A stretch of 64,000 nt of DNA from Dama dama (Eukaryota; Chordata; Mammalia; Artiodactyla; Cervidae). Numbering within the stretch: position 1 is the first letter of the stretch; every line of letters begins with the position of its first letter. Shown here in pieces: positions 24,701-36,700 of the stretch. A program made the position numbers and the translations under genes. The notes under the pieces are model-generated. The model saw nothing but the letters and a program-made list of their open reading frames with translations, was not told the DNA's origin and made no database searches. The DNA is taken from positions 38,781,501 through 38,845,500 of the forward strand of contig NC_083710.1 in NCBI RefSeq assembly GCF_033118175.1. The letters are read 5' to 3'.

Positions 24701-27700
24701 ATAAAAATTATAGGATCATCTCAATAGATGCATAAAAAGCATTTGATAAAATTCAACATCCACTTACGGTAAAAACAGTCAACAAAGTGAGTGTAGCGGG
24801 GACGTACCTCAGTTTAATGGCCATATATTAACAAGCCTACAGCTGACATCGTACTCAGTGGTGAAAAGCTGAAAGCTTTCTTCTCATATCAGGAACTAAA
24901 CCAGGATACCTAGTCTTGCCACTTTTATTCAACATAGTACGGAAGGTCTTAGCCAGAGCAGTTAGGCAAGAAAAAGAAATAAAATGCATCCAAATATGAA
25001 AGGAAGAAGTAAAGCTGTCTCTGTGTGCCGAGGACATATTATGTTAGAAAATCCTAAAGATGCTACCAAAAAAAAAACCTGTTAGCTAATAAGCAAGTTC
25101 ATTGAAGTCGTATGATACAAAACCAATGTACAAAAATCAGTTGCCTCTCTGTACACTAATAACAAATTTTTAGAAAGAGAAATTAAGGAAACAGTCCCAT
25201 TTACAATTGCATCAGGAAGAATAAAATACCTTGGAATAACTTTAACTGAAAAGATGAAAGATCTGTACACTGGAAGGTATTAGTCATTGATGACAGCAAC
25301 TGAAGAAGACCCAAATAAATGGAAAAATAATCTCTGCTCATGGATTGGAAAAATTAATATTGTTTAAAATATCAATACCATATATAAATACTACCCAAAG
25401 TAATCTGCAGATTCATTGCAATCCCCATCAAAATTCCAGTAACATTTTTCCAGAAGTAGGACAAGCCTAAAATTTGTATGGAACCACAAAAAGCTGCAAA
25501 TGACAAAAACAGTCTTGAAAAAGAAGAACAAAGGTAGAGGTATTTTGCTTCCTATATTACACATCTATAGTAATCAAAGGAGTATGTTATTGGCATAAGA
25601 ACAGACACATAGATCAATGGAACAGAATAAGAGAGCCCTGAAATCAACCCAAGCATCAATTAATTTATGACAGGGAGCCAAGAATATACAATGGGAAAAA
25701 GTCTGTTCAGTAAATCATGTTGGAACACCTGTACAGCCACATGTGGAATAATGAAACTAAGCATTAATCCTCCATCATGGACAAAAATCAGCTCCTAAAG
25801 ACTTGAACGTGAAAGCTGAAATCATAAACCTAGAAGACACGGGAGCAAGCTCCTTGACATCAGCCTTGGCAGTGACTTGTTTGGATTTGACACCAAACAT
25901 AAAAGCCACAAAAGGAAAACTCAACAAGTGAGACCACATCAAACTGAAAGCTTCTGTACAGAAAAGGCAACTATCAACAAAATAAAAAGCCTACTGGATG
26001 GAAGAAAATATTTGCAAATTATGTATCTGATAAGGGGTAATATCCAAAATATATAAAGAACTCACAACTTAATAGCAAGAATGAGACAAAACAACCAGAT
26101 TTAAAATGATCAGAGGGTCTGAATAGACCTTTCTCCAGTGAATGCATACAGATAGCCGACAGATGCAAGAAAAGATGCTCAGGGTTACTAATCATCAGGG
26201 AGGTGCAAGTCAAAACCACAGCAGCGGTATTTCCCTGTAGGTTGCAATAGCTAAGACTCCACACTCCCAATGCAAGGGCCCCGGGTTTGATCCCTGGTCA
26301 GGAAACTTGTTCCCACATTCTGCAGCTAAGAGTTCACGTGCCACAACTAAAGATCCTGCATCCCACAGCTAAGACCTGGCACAGCCAAATAAATAAGTGA
26401 AAGTATTTTTTTAAAACAAGATATCACCTTATACCTGTTAGAATGACTGTTATCAAAAAGACAAGAAATAACAAGTTTTGGCAAAACCATTGTGTGTTGG
26501 TGGGAATGTAAATTAGTGCAGCTATTATGAAAAATGGTATGAGGAGTCCTCAGAAAATTAAAATTAGAACTGTCGTATCACATGATCCAGAAATTCTGCT
26601 TCTGGGAATACATCCAGAGGAAACGAAAACACTGACAAAGATACCTGCACCCCTGTGTCACAGGTTATTTACAACAGCCAAGACATGAGAACACTTAAGT
26701 TTACATTGGTGGATGAAGAACTTGTGGTATAAATATGCTGTGAAGAATTTCACTTTTAGTCCAGTAGATAAGAATCCGCCTGCCAATGCTGGGGACGGGT
26801 TCAATCCCTGACTCATGCTCCATGCCATCGAGCAGCTAAGCCCGTGCACCACAACTTCTGAGCCCATGTGCTGCAGCTATTGAATCTCACACATCTAGAG
26901 CCTATGCTCCCCAGCCAGAGAAGCTACCACAAATGAGAAACCTGTGTACTGCAGTGAAGAGTAGCCCCCACTCACTGCAACTAGGAAAAGCCCGTGCACA
27001 GCAGCAAGGAGCTAGCACAACCAAGAAGAAACAAAATTTTAAAAATGTGCAATGGAATATTCTTCTACCATAAAACAAGAAGGAAGTCATGCCATTTATG
27101 ACAACTCAGATGGACCTCGAGGGCATTATGTTAATTGAATCAAGTCAGAGAAAAATACCATATTATCTAACTTATATGTGGAATTAAAAAAAAAAAAAAA
27201 GAAGCCTCATAGACAAAAAGAACATTTTGGTGGTTGTCAGAAGTATGGGATAGAGGATGGGTAAAGTGGGTGAAGGTGGTCAAAATAAGTCTGGAGATGT
27301 AATGTCCAACATGGTCACTATAATCAGTAAGTATATTTGAAAGTCTTTAAGAGTTAGACTTCGAAAGGTCTCATTCAGAAGAAAACAAATTCTGTGACTG
27401 TGTGGTGTTGGATGTCAGCTAGACTTACTGTCGTGATCGTTTTACAGTTACAGACGTGTGTGAAATCGTTATGTTGAGCTCCTAAAACTAATGGAATGTC
27501 ATGTTAGGCCTCAGTAAGAAGGTAATAGTTGACAAAGATAGGATGGAACTTAGTGGATATCTGAGAGAAGAACGTCTCAGAGGAAGCATGTAAACTTTAG
27601 AGAGTCAAAGCCCAAGAGGAGGAGCCAGTGCCAGGAGGCTCGTGAGGCTGAGCCAGGGGGAGGCTTGTGCAGCCCACGAGGAGTCCCCAGGGGAGAGGGC

Positions 27701-30700
27701 CTTCAGGGGTGTTTCCAGGGTCAGAGTGGGGAGCAGAGAGGGGTGAGGCCATCTGACTTCCTCAGGGCTCCTCAGGTTGCTGTGCAGGAAGTAGACCAGA
27801 TGGTAAGTGAGGGCACCTCTCCCAAGGCTGCTGCCCACCAGTGAGGCGGGACAGAAGGGACCAGGTCTGATTTTTAGAAAGCGCTCATCAGAAGTTTGCT
27901 AAAAAGCTATGTGCTAAGCAAAATTAATTTTATTCTTTCCTGGATACAAATCTGTTTTAAAAACTTTGTGAAGGGGTGTGTAAAGTGTACCCTAAATGTG
28001 CTTGGAGAGCGGAATGTCCTTGTCTTTTGTGGTTTTTTGAGAAAATGTCATCAGTGACGTTTAAAGAGCTACAACTTAGTGACCCTTCAAGACATGAAAG
28101 GTTTACAACAATAGCAGGATAATTTTGTATAAAAAGTGGTTTCTTAATACACTGTCTCTATTTGTACAAGCTTTGCCGCAGGAAATCTACAGAGAGTTGT
28201 CCAAAGGTAAAATACATTATTGCCCTGACATTCTTGCCATCTTTTTTTGTGACATTTATAGTGAATATGTATAATACTCATTTGCTTTGCAAGATGGGGA
28301 GGTAGAAGAATCACTTGTATTTAAAAGGAGTTGTGTTTCCTCTAGAAGACAAGAGGAAAAGATAGGTGTCAGAAATACCTAACGCTAAAAACGTGCCACT
28401 TAGCCTGGCTTCCCTGGTGGCTCAGATGGTAAAGAATCTGCCTGCAGTGCAAGAGATGTGTGTTCGATCGCTGGATTAGGAAGATCTCCTGGAGAAAGGA
28501 GTGGCGACCCACTTCAATTTTCTTGCCTAGAGAATTCCATGGACAGAGGAGGCTGACAGGCTACAGTCCATGAGCTCGCAGAGTCAGACATGACTAAGCA
28601 GCTAACACTTTCACTTCACTAGCCTATGAACAGTATTTAAGTCAAACAGGAGCAGCTCGTGTTCTCTGAGGCTGTGGTTGGCCTGTACTGTGAGAGGGAC
28701 TACCCGAGGCTGCTGCTTCTCCCCTTGCTAGATCCTCACTTCTAGGTGAATATGTGCTTCCGTTGAGATGAATATGACCATTAGGATAGGTAACAGAGAT
28801 GCTGTTTTCATTCACTAATACCTTGTGGCAAATTTATATACTAGAACTGGGAATTACCAGGAAAGGCTCTGTAGGAATGCACAAGGACTCTAAAGGTAGG
28901 CATGGAAGCAGCTCCAGGGCTAGCCTGTTCCCAGTATGTTTGTTCCAAGAACAGAGACTAGGGAAGTCCAACAAGAGCTTTATCACAGCTAGCTTCTGGT
29001 TAGCAGCATACATAACTACCACAAGCAAATATTTTAGCTTAGATGGAGAAAACCTTCATGTATGCTAGATTTGGGGGCAAGCTTAAATATATGTATAAAC
29101 TGTAAAAGAAAAATGTTGAGTAAAATGTTCATCTTTTTATTACTGAAAGTGTTGCTAAAATTTAACAGCAGTTTTTTTTTTTTTTTTTTTTTTTTTTATT
29201 TATTGTTAACAGCAGTTTTTAAAGTGACTCTTCCTGACATGTAAGCAAGCCCCTTTGGTAGTACCAGCTGTCTGCTTTGGGACATGTTGCTTTTGGATGT
29301 ATTATCTAATTTATTTTATTACTTCTCATACCTGGCTTTTTTTTTTTTTTTTTTTTGGTGAATTCAATAGTCATTAAAAAGAACCAAATAATAAGAGTAT
29401 ATTTTAGAGGTTGACTATTCTCTAAGTAATTCTTCTCTTCTCTTTTCTCAGAATGAACTCACAGATACACGTGCAAAATTCCACGTACTTTTTCTTTTCT
29501 TTGTGTCTACGATGTTCTTCATCAGCGTATTGTCACTTCTCAGCTACCACTGCTGGCTAGTTGGAAAAAACAGAACAACCATAGGTAAGTAGGTTACGTA
29601 AGTTATAATTATTTAGGAATCCCAAAACTTTAGAACTGTGCCATAAGACACACAGTAGGAAATTCATACATAATGAATGAGTGAAGTTGCAAGAGATAGA
29701 ATATCTTAAATATATATATATGTAAGATATATTGAACATACTTTAGTAGATTTTATAAAGGTGATGAAATATTCATAGGTTATATGTTTTCCCAGAAAAG
29801 TTTTAGAAACTCATTTTTAAGTGTTACAATATGGTATTTATTTTAAATTATAGTTTTTAATATCAGATATAAAGCAAAAAAAATTGGTACTTTTCTTCCC
29901 TCTTATAATTTTCAAATAGGTTAACTCTTCTTTTTTAAATATATCTAAACAGAATCATTCCGTGCACCCACGTTTTCATATGGAGCTGATGGAAATGGTT
30001 TCTCACTTGGATGCAATAAAAACTGGAGACAAGTCTTTGGCGATGAAAAGAAATATTGGCTGCTTCCAATATTTTCAAGGTAGCTTCTAAAATGCATGTC
30101 TCAGATATTATGGAATCTGTGACAGTCTCTCTCTGGTTACATGTCTTAGGATTCAGAGAATCCAGTATATTATAACATTATGAGCCTTGAGAATGAAAAC
30201 TCAGAATATCTTGATTACATAAATATTTTGTTTTTCATATTTTTTTATGGACAAAGGAGAGTTTGGGCATGTATTTGAGTGAGAATTAGGGGGAAAAAGA
30301 TGATTCATAGAAAATAATAATCACTCCATATCCTTCAAAATGAAAATAAGTTTTTAAAGTAAAGAATCATAAGAATGTATTAGCCATATCTTCAGAGATT
30401 TTTCCAGTACAGGTTATATAATCTGTTGTATCTTAAAGAAGACCCAACACATAGTGCAGTTTTTACCTCAAATTTAAATGAGAATATATGCTCAAAGTGA
30501 TTCTTAATTTCCTTTTCTCCCAAATTTTCAGCCATCCTAGGCCATCCATACACAAAAGTCATTATAAAAAAGGAAAAAGTATTTCAAATTCAAGTACCAT
30601 ATTTATAAGTGCTGTGGGTTCCTTTTTCTTTTTTCCCTTAATTAACTGTATTGCTTATTATTTGTTTGGAAATGACATATTTGCCTTCTTTTTCTTTTTT

Positions 30701-33700
30701 GCCAAACCATGTGGGATCTTAATTCCCTGACCAGGGACTGAACCTGGGCCCTGGCTGTGGAAGTACAGAGTCCCAACCACTAGACTCCCAGGGAATTTCT
30801 CAATTGCCTTCATATTTGATAGGCATTTTTGCTTGGTATAGAATTGTAGACGTTGCTTGCATTTTTTCTGAAGAGACGTTTGTGGACATTATCTTTTTTC
30901 TATTTGTGTAATATGACTTTTTTCTCTGCCCACTTTTAAGATTTTGTTTACCTCTAGTTTGATACAATTTGTTTATCACTAGTTTCATGCAAATGATGTT
31001 ATTTTCTTCATGATTCTTGTGCTTAGGATTGTTGAGCTTCTTGGATCTGTAACTTAAACTTTCATCAAATTTGGAAAAATACCTTTAACCACTACTTCTT
31101 CAAGTATTTCTCCTGCCACCCCCTTCCCACAGCTGCATGTCTGCGGCCCGCGGGGTCTCTACCTTGGCTCACTGGTGGGCAGCTCACTTCTCCTTCCGTC
31201 TTCCTGTTTCACCTTGAAGCACACCAGCGTCTTCTGTGTGCTTTATCGGTTGTCTTTCATATTCAGGTTTGGCCACTCTTGACTGATTGGAACCCAGACT
31301 CATTTTTTAAGGTTATTTTCTCCTAAACAGAAATTTCAGTGTTGGCAATTGGTTTTATTGGCTCCTGTGTTTTTTTGGGTTTTTTTTTTTCTCTTCTTTA
31401 AAGATATCGTTCCCTTATCCTCTGGCTTGTGTTGTTTGTGTCAGTAAATCAGCCTCCCTGTTATTAATACCTTTATTCCACTGTTTGTACAGCCACACCT
31501 CAGTGATAGTGCGGGTGTGGTTCCCAACCCCCACAATAAAGCGAATATCACAATAGAGTGAGTCATACGAATTTTTTGGTTTCCCAGTGCATCTAAAAGC
31601 AATATTTATACTAACCATAGACTGTTAAGTGTTTGATAACATTAGATCTTTTTTAAAAAAGGACAATGTACATACTTTGATTTAAAAATATTTTATTGCT
31701 AAACACTGCTAATCGTTATCTAAGCCTTCAGCAAGTCGTGATCTTTTTGCTAATGGAGGGTTTGAAATAGTCCAAGGATTACCAAAATGTGACACAGAGA
31801 TGTAAAATGAGCAAATGCTGTTGGAAAAAATGGCACTGGAAGACTTGCTCAGTGCAGGGTTGCCTCAAGCCTTTAATTTATAAAAATCACAGTATCGGGG
31901 TACTCTTTTGCCCCCTTCTGATGCCTATGTCAGAAGCTTTCTCTATCGCCTTTATACTTTAATAAAACTTTATTACACAAAAGCTCTGAGCGATCCAGCC
32001 TCGTCTCTGGCCCCGGATTGAATTCATCTCCTCCGGAGGCCAAGAATCCCGCGTCTTATCGTTCAGCAACAACCTTTCACTTTCTTGAATGTGAGAGATT
32101 TGTGGTGCCAGAGCCTTTGGTTATAGCAGTCCTGTCCATAGAAATATAAAGTGAACCACATCTGTAAAGGTAAATTTGTAGTAGCTGTTTTAAAAGGAAG
32201 ATAATATCAGTAAGACATTTTTACACCAGTGTGTCCAAAATACTATATTAACATATAAACAATATAAAAATCATTAATGAGACAAATGATGTTTTTTGCT
32301 GTCTTTGAAATCTATTGTGTATCTTATCTTATAGTTATGGCACATCTCAAATTTGGGCCAGATGTATTTCAAGTCCTCAAAATTGTCATGCATGTAGATA
32401 GTGCTACCATATGGGGTAATCCAGGGTTTATAGTATTAGCTAGGAATTTTATGGGTTCATGCTTACTAAGTCACTTCAGCTGTGTCCAACTTTTTGTGAC
32501 ACCATGGACTGTAGCTTGCCAGGCTCCTCTGTCAATGAAGATTCTTCAGGCAAGAATACTGGAGTGGGTTGCCATTTCCAGGGAGTAAATATATTTTTCA
32601 GTAATTAGAAGGATGTTTCTGGTAAGTGTCATAGTTTAGATTCCCTGGTAGCAGACTCTGAGAAGGATTTGAGTGGAAGGAGTTTTATTTTATAAGTCAT
32701 CCCAGGAAAATATTTGTAGGGAGTGAAGAAGTGAGACAGAGAGGGAAGGAAGCCAATGAAAACTGTGTTAACAAGTTACTGCTTAGGCAACTTGGCTGCT
32801 TAGAGTGGTGGGAGACAGAATTGTTCCAACTCACAGACAAAGGCACTGGGGCATTTAGCTCCCAGCTCCCCATCCATCACCAGTTGAAGGTTGAATCCAG
32901 GGGTTTGGACTTGCCTTGACTATGGTCCCAAAAAAAAAAAAAAAAAAAAATCACAGTATCTGCCAAGAGCAGAATGAAGCACAATAAAATGAGGTGTGCC
33001 TGTAAATTACTCTTTGTCTCTCCCCTTCTCTGGCTCCTTTAAGACTGTGACTGTATCACTGGTTACAAGTGGTTTGCTTATTATGTTCCTCTGTATGCTT
33101 TTCCCTATGTTTATCCTCTTTGGAGTTCATTAGACTTCTTGGATCTATGAAATTTTAGTTTCCATCAAGTCTGAGTAATTTTGATATAATTTTCAATTGT
33201 TTTTGCTGCCTGCTTCCCTCTTCTGGTGCCCTCCCCCCACTAGCTTTTCAGGTTCTTCTTAAAACATTCCTTGAGACCCACTGGTTGTTGCTGTTGTCCC
33301 TCTCTTCCCTCTTCCATCTTTCTTTCTTTGCTTTAAGTTGGATAGTTTCTACTGGCACATGTCTGTGAGTTCACTGATCTTTTCTTCTGTAATGTCTACT
33401 GTTAAGCTCATCCAGTGAGGTTTTTTATTTCAGATTTTAGATATATATATATATTTCAGCTTCAGAAGTTCGATCTGGTTCATTCTTCATATCTTACATT
33501 TCTCTTCATTTAAGTCTATATTTCCGGTTTTCATGGTCATTTCTAAACCTTTTCTGTTGACTTTTTTTTTTTTTTAATGCTAGTAATTTTTGATTGGATG
33601 GTGGACATTTCAGATTCTGAGGATTTAAAATTTGTCTCCCTTTAAAGAATGTTGGATTTTGTTTTGGCAGACTGTCAAGTTACTTGAGTTTCAGCTGAGT

Positions 33701-36700
33701 CCTCGTGAGGCTTGTTTTAACCTTTGCTAGGTTGGTGTAGAGTAGCGTTTTCTCTCAGGCAAGTTAATCCTACAACAAAGGTGAGAGCCCACTGGGCCCC
33801 CACCAGATCCCCGTGTTCAGTGCTGTCTCTCTGCTCTGGCGGGTCCAGCAGAGCTGGATGCATACAGCTGATAGGCTGGCCGTGCGCTGCAGCTCCACTC
33901 TGCAGTTGCTCTTTTCCCAGATTCATGCGCATGGCTGAGAATTCATCTCAAGGCTCAAGTAGAGCGCCGTGCAGATTGATGGAGCCCTTTCTCTGCACAT
34001 CTTCCTCTTGCTCAGCTCTGTCCCCTCAGTTCAGCGAGACCTTGCCCTGCTCACCAGCACAGCCCCTCCCTACCCCCACCCGCTGGTGCTCAGGCTCTGG
34101 CAGAAACTGTGACTCCTTGGCTGGCTTCACTTCTCTTAGACACTGCGGTTCTGTGCGGCCTCTTAGGAAAACAGTTGTCTGTCAACTGTTTGACAGCAGG
34201 TCACATCTTCCCATTAATCCATCTTGGCTGGAAGTGGAACTCCCTGCTGGACATAGTTTTGATGTTTTAAGAATGTGGAAGTGAGGCATAGCTGTACTTT
34301 TTTAGATTTTCTTTTCTTTTATTCAGTGATATGTCCCTAGCATTTAAAATGGTACTTAAACCATCCAGTAAATATTTATTTAATGAATGTTGTTGAATGA
34401 ATAAATATATGAAATTTACATCTTGAATTTCAGTTTGAGCATCTGTGATATCTTAAGTGATGGTGACAGGCAAGTCAGTTATCCAGATGTTTGAATCTAT
34501 GTGTTTAAAGTATCATAACTTTAGTAGTCATTGTTATTTTAATAGTCATAGAAAATATTGTTTTTAATTGCATGTAAATTATAAAAGAGTTACTTCCTCA
34601 GTGAAGTTTAATAACCCTCTGAATTAGAAATCTTAGAAATAACTCTCTGAAATGACAAGTTACAGTAATCTCTTTATACCATGCTTTTGAAAAATAGATG
34701 TTAAATTTGACCACTTTGATTTAACTTGACATGATTAAATTATCACTGGTATTTTTCATTATGCAGCCAGGGTGACGGCTGCAGTTTTCCAACTCGCCTT
34801 GTGGGGACGGATCCAGAGCAAGCTTCTGTCTCAAACCAAAGTGAAAGTGCCAGAAGGTGTGCTTCTTGTTGTTAAGTTTTTCAGAATTCATTACAAAGCA
34901 ATCTTTGTGTGTGTGTGTGTTACACTTAGATAAATCCAGTAGGAATGTGACAAGCCGGCAGAGACAGGAAAGATAAATTCTGTTCAGGTTTTTAACTGAG
35001 GGTCAGTGTATGCATACAGCTGATATGCTTGGTAACCATTCAAACTGGAACACTTTGAGAGTAAGAAAATGAATGCCTGCTGTTAGTAGTTGGGCCAAGA
35101 CAGGCTTATGTCACTGGAAGTGTCTGGGCAGAGAAGGAAGCATGGCTTCCCTACCTGTGCTGCGTCTTCCTGGAAACAGAGACTCTTTTGAGATTTGATT
35201 ATGTTGGTTTCTATCAATTATTTTCAAAGAAGTTAGTCATTGTACTATTCTCCATTTTATTTTGATAAACAGATTTTAACTGCACTGTGAAAATAATATG
35301 AATGAGGATTCAAAAATACAAATACAAAAATTTTTCTTATTCATCTTAGAGGATATTTTCTGAGAGTTTGTATGGCAAGCACACTGATTCATAAATTCAG
35401 AGAAATAGTTCATTTTAGATGAAATTTTAAAGTAGATAGAGGTACCTCTGTCAAAGTGAAACACTTGAAACGTATTTACTCCAGAAATAAACTGTGGAGG
35501 AGAAGGGGTCACAGATTACATTTGTTAGAATATGGCCTTAGAACCTAGAACCTAAGGCCTTGGGACCTCACAGCTCTAACATTTACTGTGGGCCTGAACA
35601 AGTTACTTAGTCTGAGCCTCGACTGCCAGCTCTTTGAAAGAAGGATTCCTCCTATTTCCGGGGTTGTTGTGAAGCTGGCGATTATGAAAGCACCCAGCGC
35701 AGTGTCTGGCCCATAGTGTGTACCCCAAAATATTAGTTCCCTTTTCCTCCTTCTTGTGTTCCTCCACTCCCTCCCTCCCTGGATCTCATAGCTAGAAAAA
35801 TAAGTCTGCACTGAATCACTGAATCATTTTTCCCCCCTTAGATCTATACTGCAGAGGTAGAAAGCAGAAAACTTGGGAAATGACAGGTAATTTTTTGTCC
35901 TAGCCACAGACCTAGATCCTCACCTGTTCTGTGCTACCTTACAGCTCTTGATTAACATTAACACGTTAAACACATTTCAGATTGGCCTCTGAAGCTATTT
36001 TTCTTTTGCCTAATTGTTTTCATTGGCAGTGCTGAGTACAGATTCTTGGGTCTAGGGAGCCATTTAATCGGGGGTTGGGGGCATATTTTTCTTTTGAAGA
36101 TGGAGTTTTTTCAGAGTGCTGAGATCTCATGCGTTGCCCTTACGTATTTAGGAAAAGGAATACTAATTTGCTGCTTATTAATTAAGTACCCTTAGCGAGC
36201 ATTAAACTCTTTACTGAATGATTTGCTCTTCTTTCAGTATTGGCTCAAATCAGCCCTTTCCTATCAAACCGCTTAGTGAATCAAAAAACCGCCTGTTGGA
36301 CAGTGACTCTCAGTGGCTGGAGAGTGGATCTGAAGAAGGTGTTGGCGGATCAGGTAATGCTTGTCATCTGAAAACATTGCTTCATCTGCTTAAAATGAAA
36401 GCCACCAGACTTAATAAATGTGGAAAAAGCAAAATACACTATGTGATATTTTAAAATACTAAAATATTTGAAACTTTTTAATAAAATGTCTTCTTTGTGG
36501 GTTGTTAGTGTTGATTTGGAGCTTTCATGGAGGCGAGGGTTCATTGAGGAAGTGTAGTGGAAGCAAAATACACTTATGTGATATTTTAAAATACTAGAAT
36601 ATTTGAAACTTTTTAATAAAATGTCTTCTTTGTGGGTTGTTAGTGTTGACTTGGAGCTTTCACGGAGGTGAAGGTTCAGTGAGGAAGTGTAGTGTTTTCT

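Larger units (their letters stand above)
23331..27508 (+). mobile_element. L1 LINE: ORF2 (endonuclease to reverse transcriptase) and 3' UTR, dead
   Basis: The element starts within ORF2 (CCAACAAATGAGCACCTAAA) and runs through the endonuclease and reverse-transcriptase regions. Nucleotide landmarks are AACCACAATGGTATGAAACT near 23700, ATTCCAGGGATGCAAGGATG near 24630 and CATTGCAATCCCCATCAAAA near 25413. The 3' UTR of L1MA/MB type ends near CCTAAAACTAATGGAATGTC. Stops and frameshifts break ORF2 throughout, so there is no functional protein. Two CHR-type SINEs are nested in its 3' third. Confidence 0.88.
23269..27570. repeat. 62-bp direct repeats bracketing the L1
   Basis: Positions 23269-23330 and 27509-27570 align without gaps over 62 bases, 48 identical by my count. 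Both begin CCTCAGTAAGAA and share TTAGTGGATATC. They sit exactly at the two ends of the L1. Confidence 0.8.
21577..29451 (+). other. ZDHHC20: ZDHHC20 large intron dominated by an L1
   Basis: About 7.9 kb. An old mammalian repeat (about 22985-23330, continuing after 27508) is split by a 4.2-kb L1 that itself carries two CHR-type SINEs. A Bov-tA lies at 28404-28618 and the cassette exon at 28171-28206. Positions 21577-22984 and 28620-29160 show nothing clearly recognised. Confidence 0.7.
31486..33003. mobile_element. Tigger-type element, split by a retrocopy
   Basis: Tigger1-like text runs 31486-31896 (CCACAATAAAGCGAATATCA, GAATTTTTTGGTTTCCCAGT, GATTACCAAAATGTGACACA, CTTGCTCAGTGCAGGGTTGC). It resumes at 32961-33003, ending CAATAAAATGAGGTGTGCCT GTA. 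The internal part of Tigger1 is absent, so this is a short derivative. The gap at 31897-32945 is the retrocopy listed next. Confidence 0.85.
30080..34766 (+). other. ZDHHC20: ZDHHC20 intron with nested transposons
   Basis: About 4.7 kb. Two antisense L1M stretches flank a Tigger element that is split by a 1-kb retrocopy starting in LTR sequence. An antisense CHR-type SINE lies at 30695-30800. Positions 34290-34766 are unassigned AT-rich sequence. Confidence 0.75.

Noticed and set aside
23331..27100. Many short frames on both strands
   Set aside because: All fall inside a decayed L1; the - strand frames are its shadows.
31897..32079. A complete endogenous retrovirus
   Set aside because: Only an R-U5-like LTR part is present, with no primer-binding site, gag, pol or env, and no second LTR.
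33724..34284. 186-codon open frame on the + strand
   Set aside because: It lies in a region continuous with old antisense L1 sequence, has a composition-biased translation (Ser, Cys, Pro rich), no known domain and no splice context.
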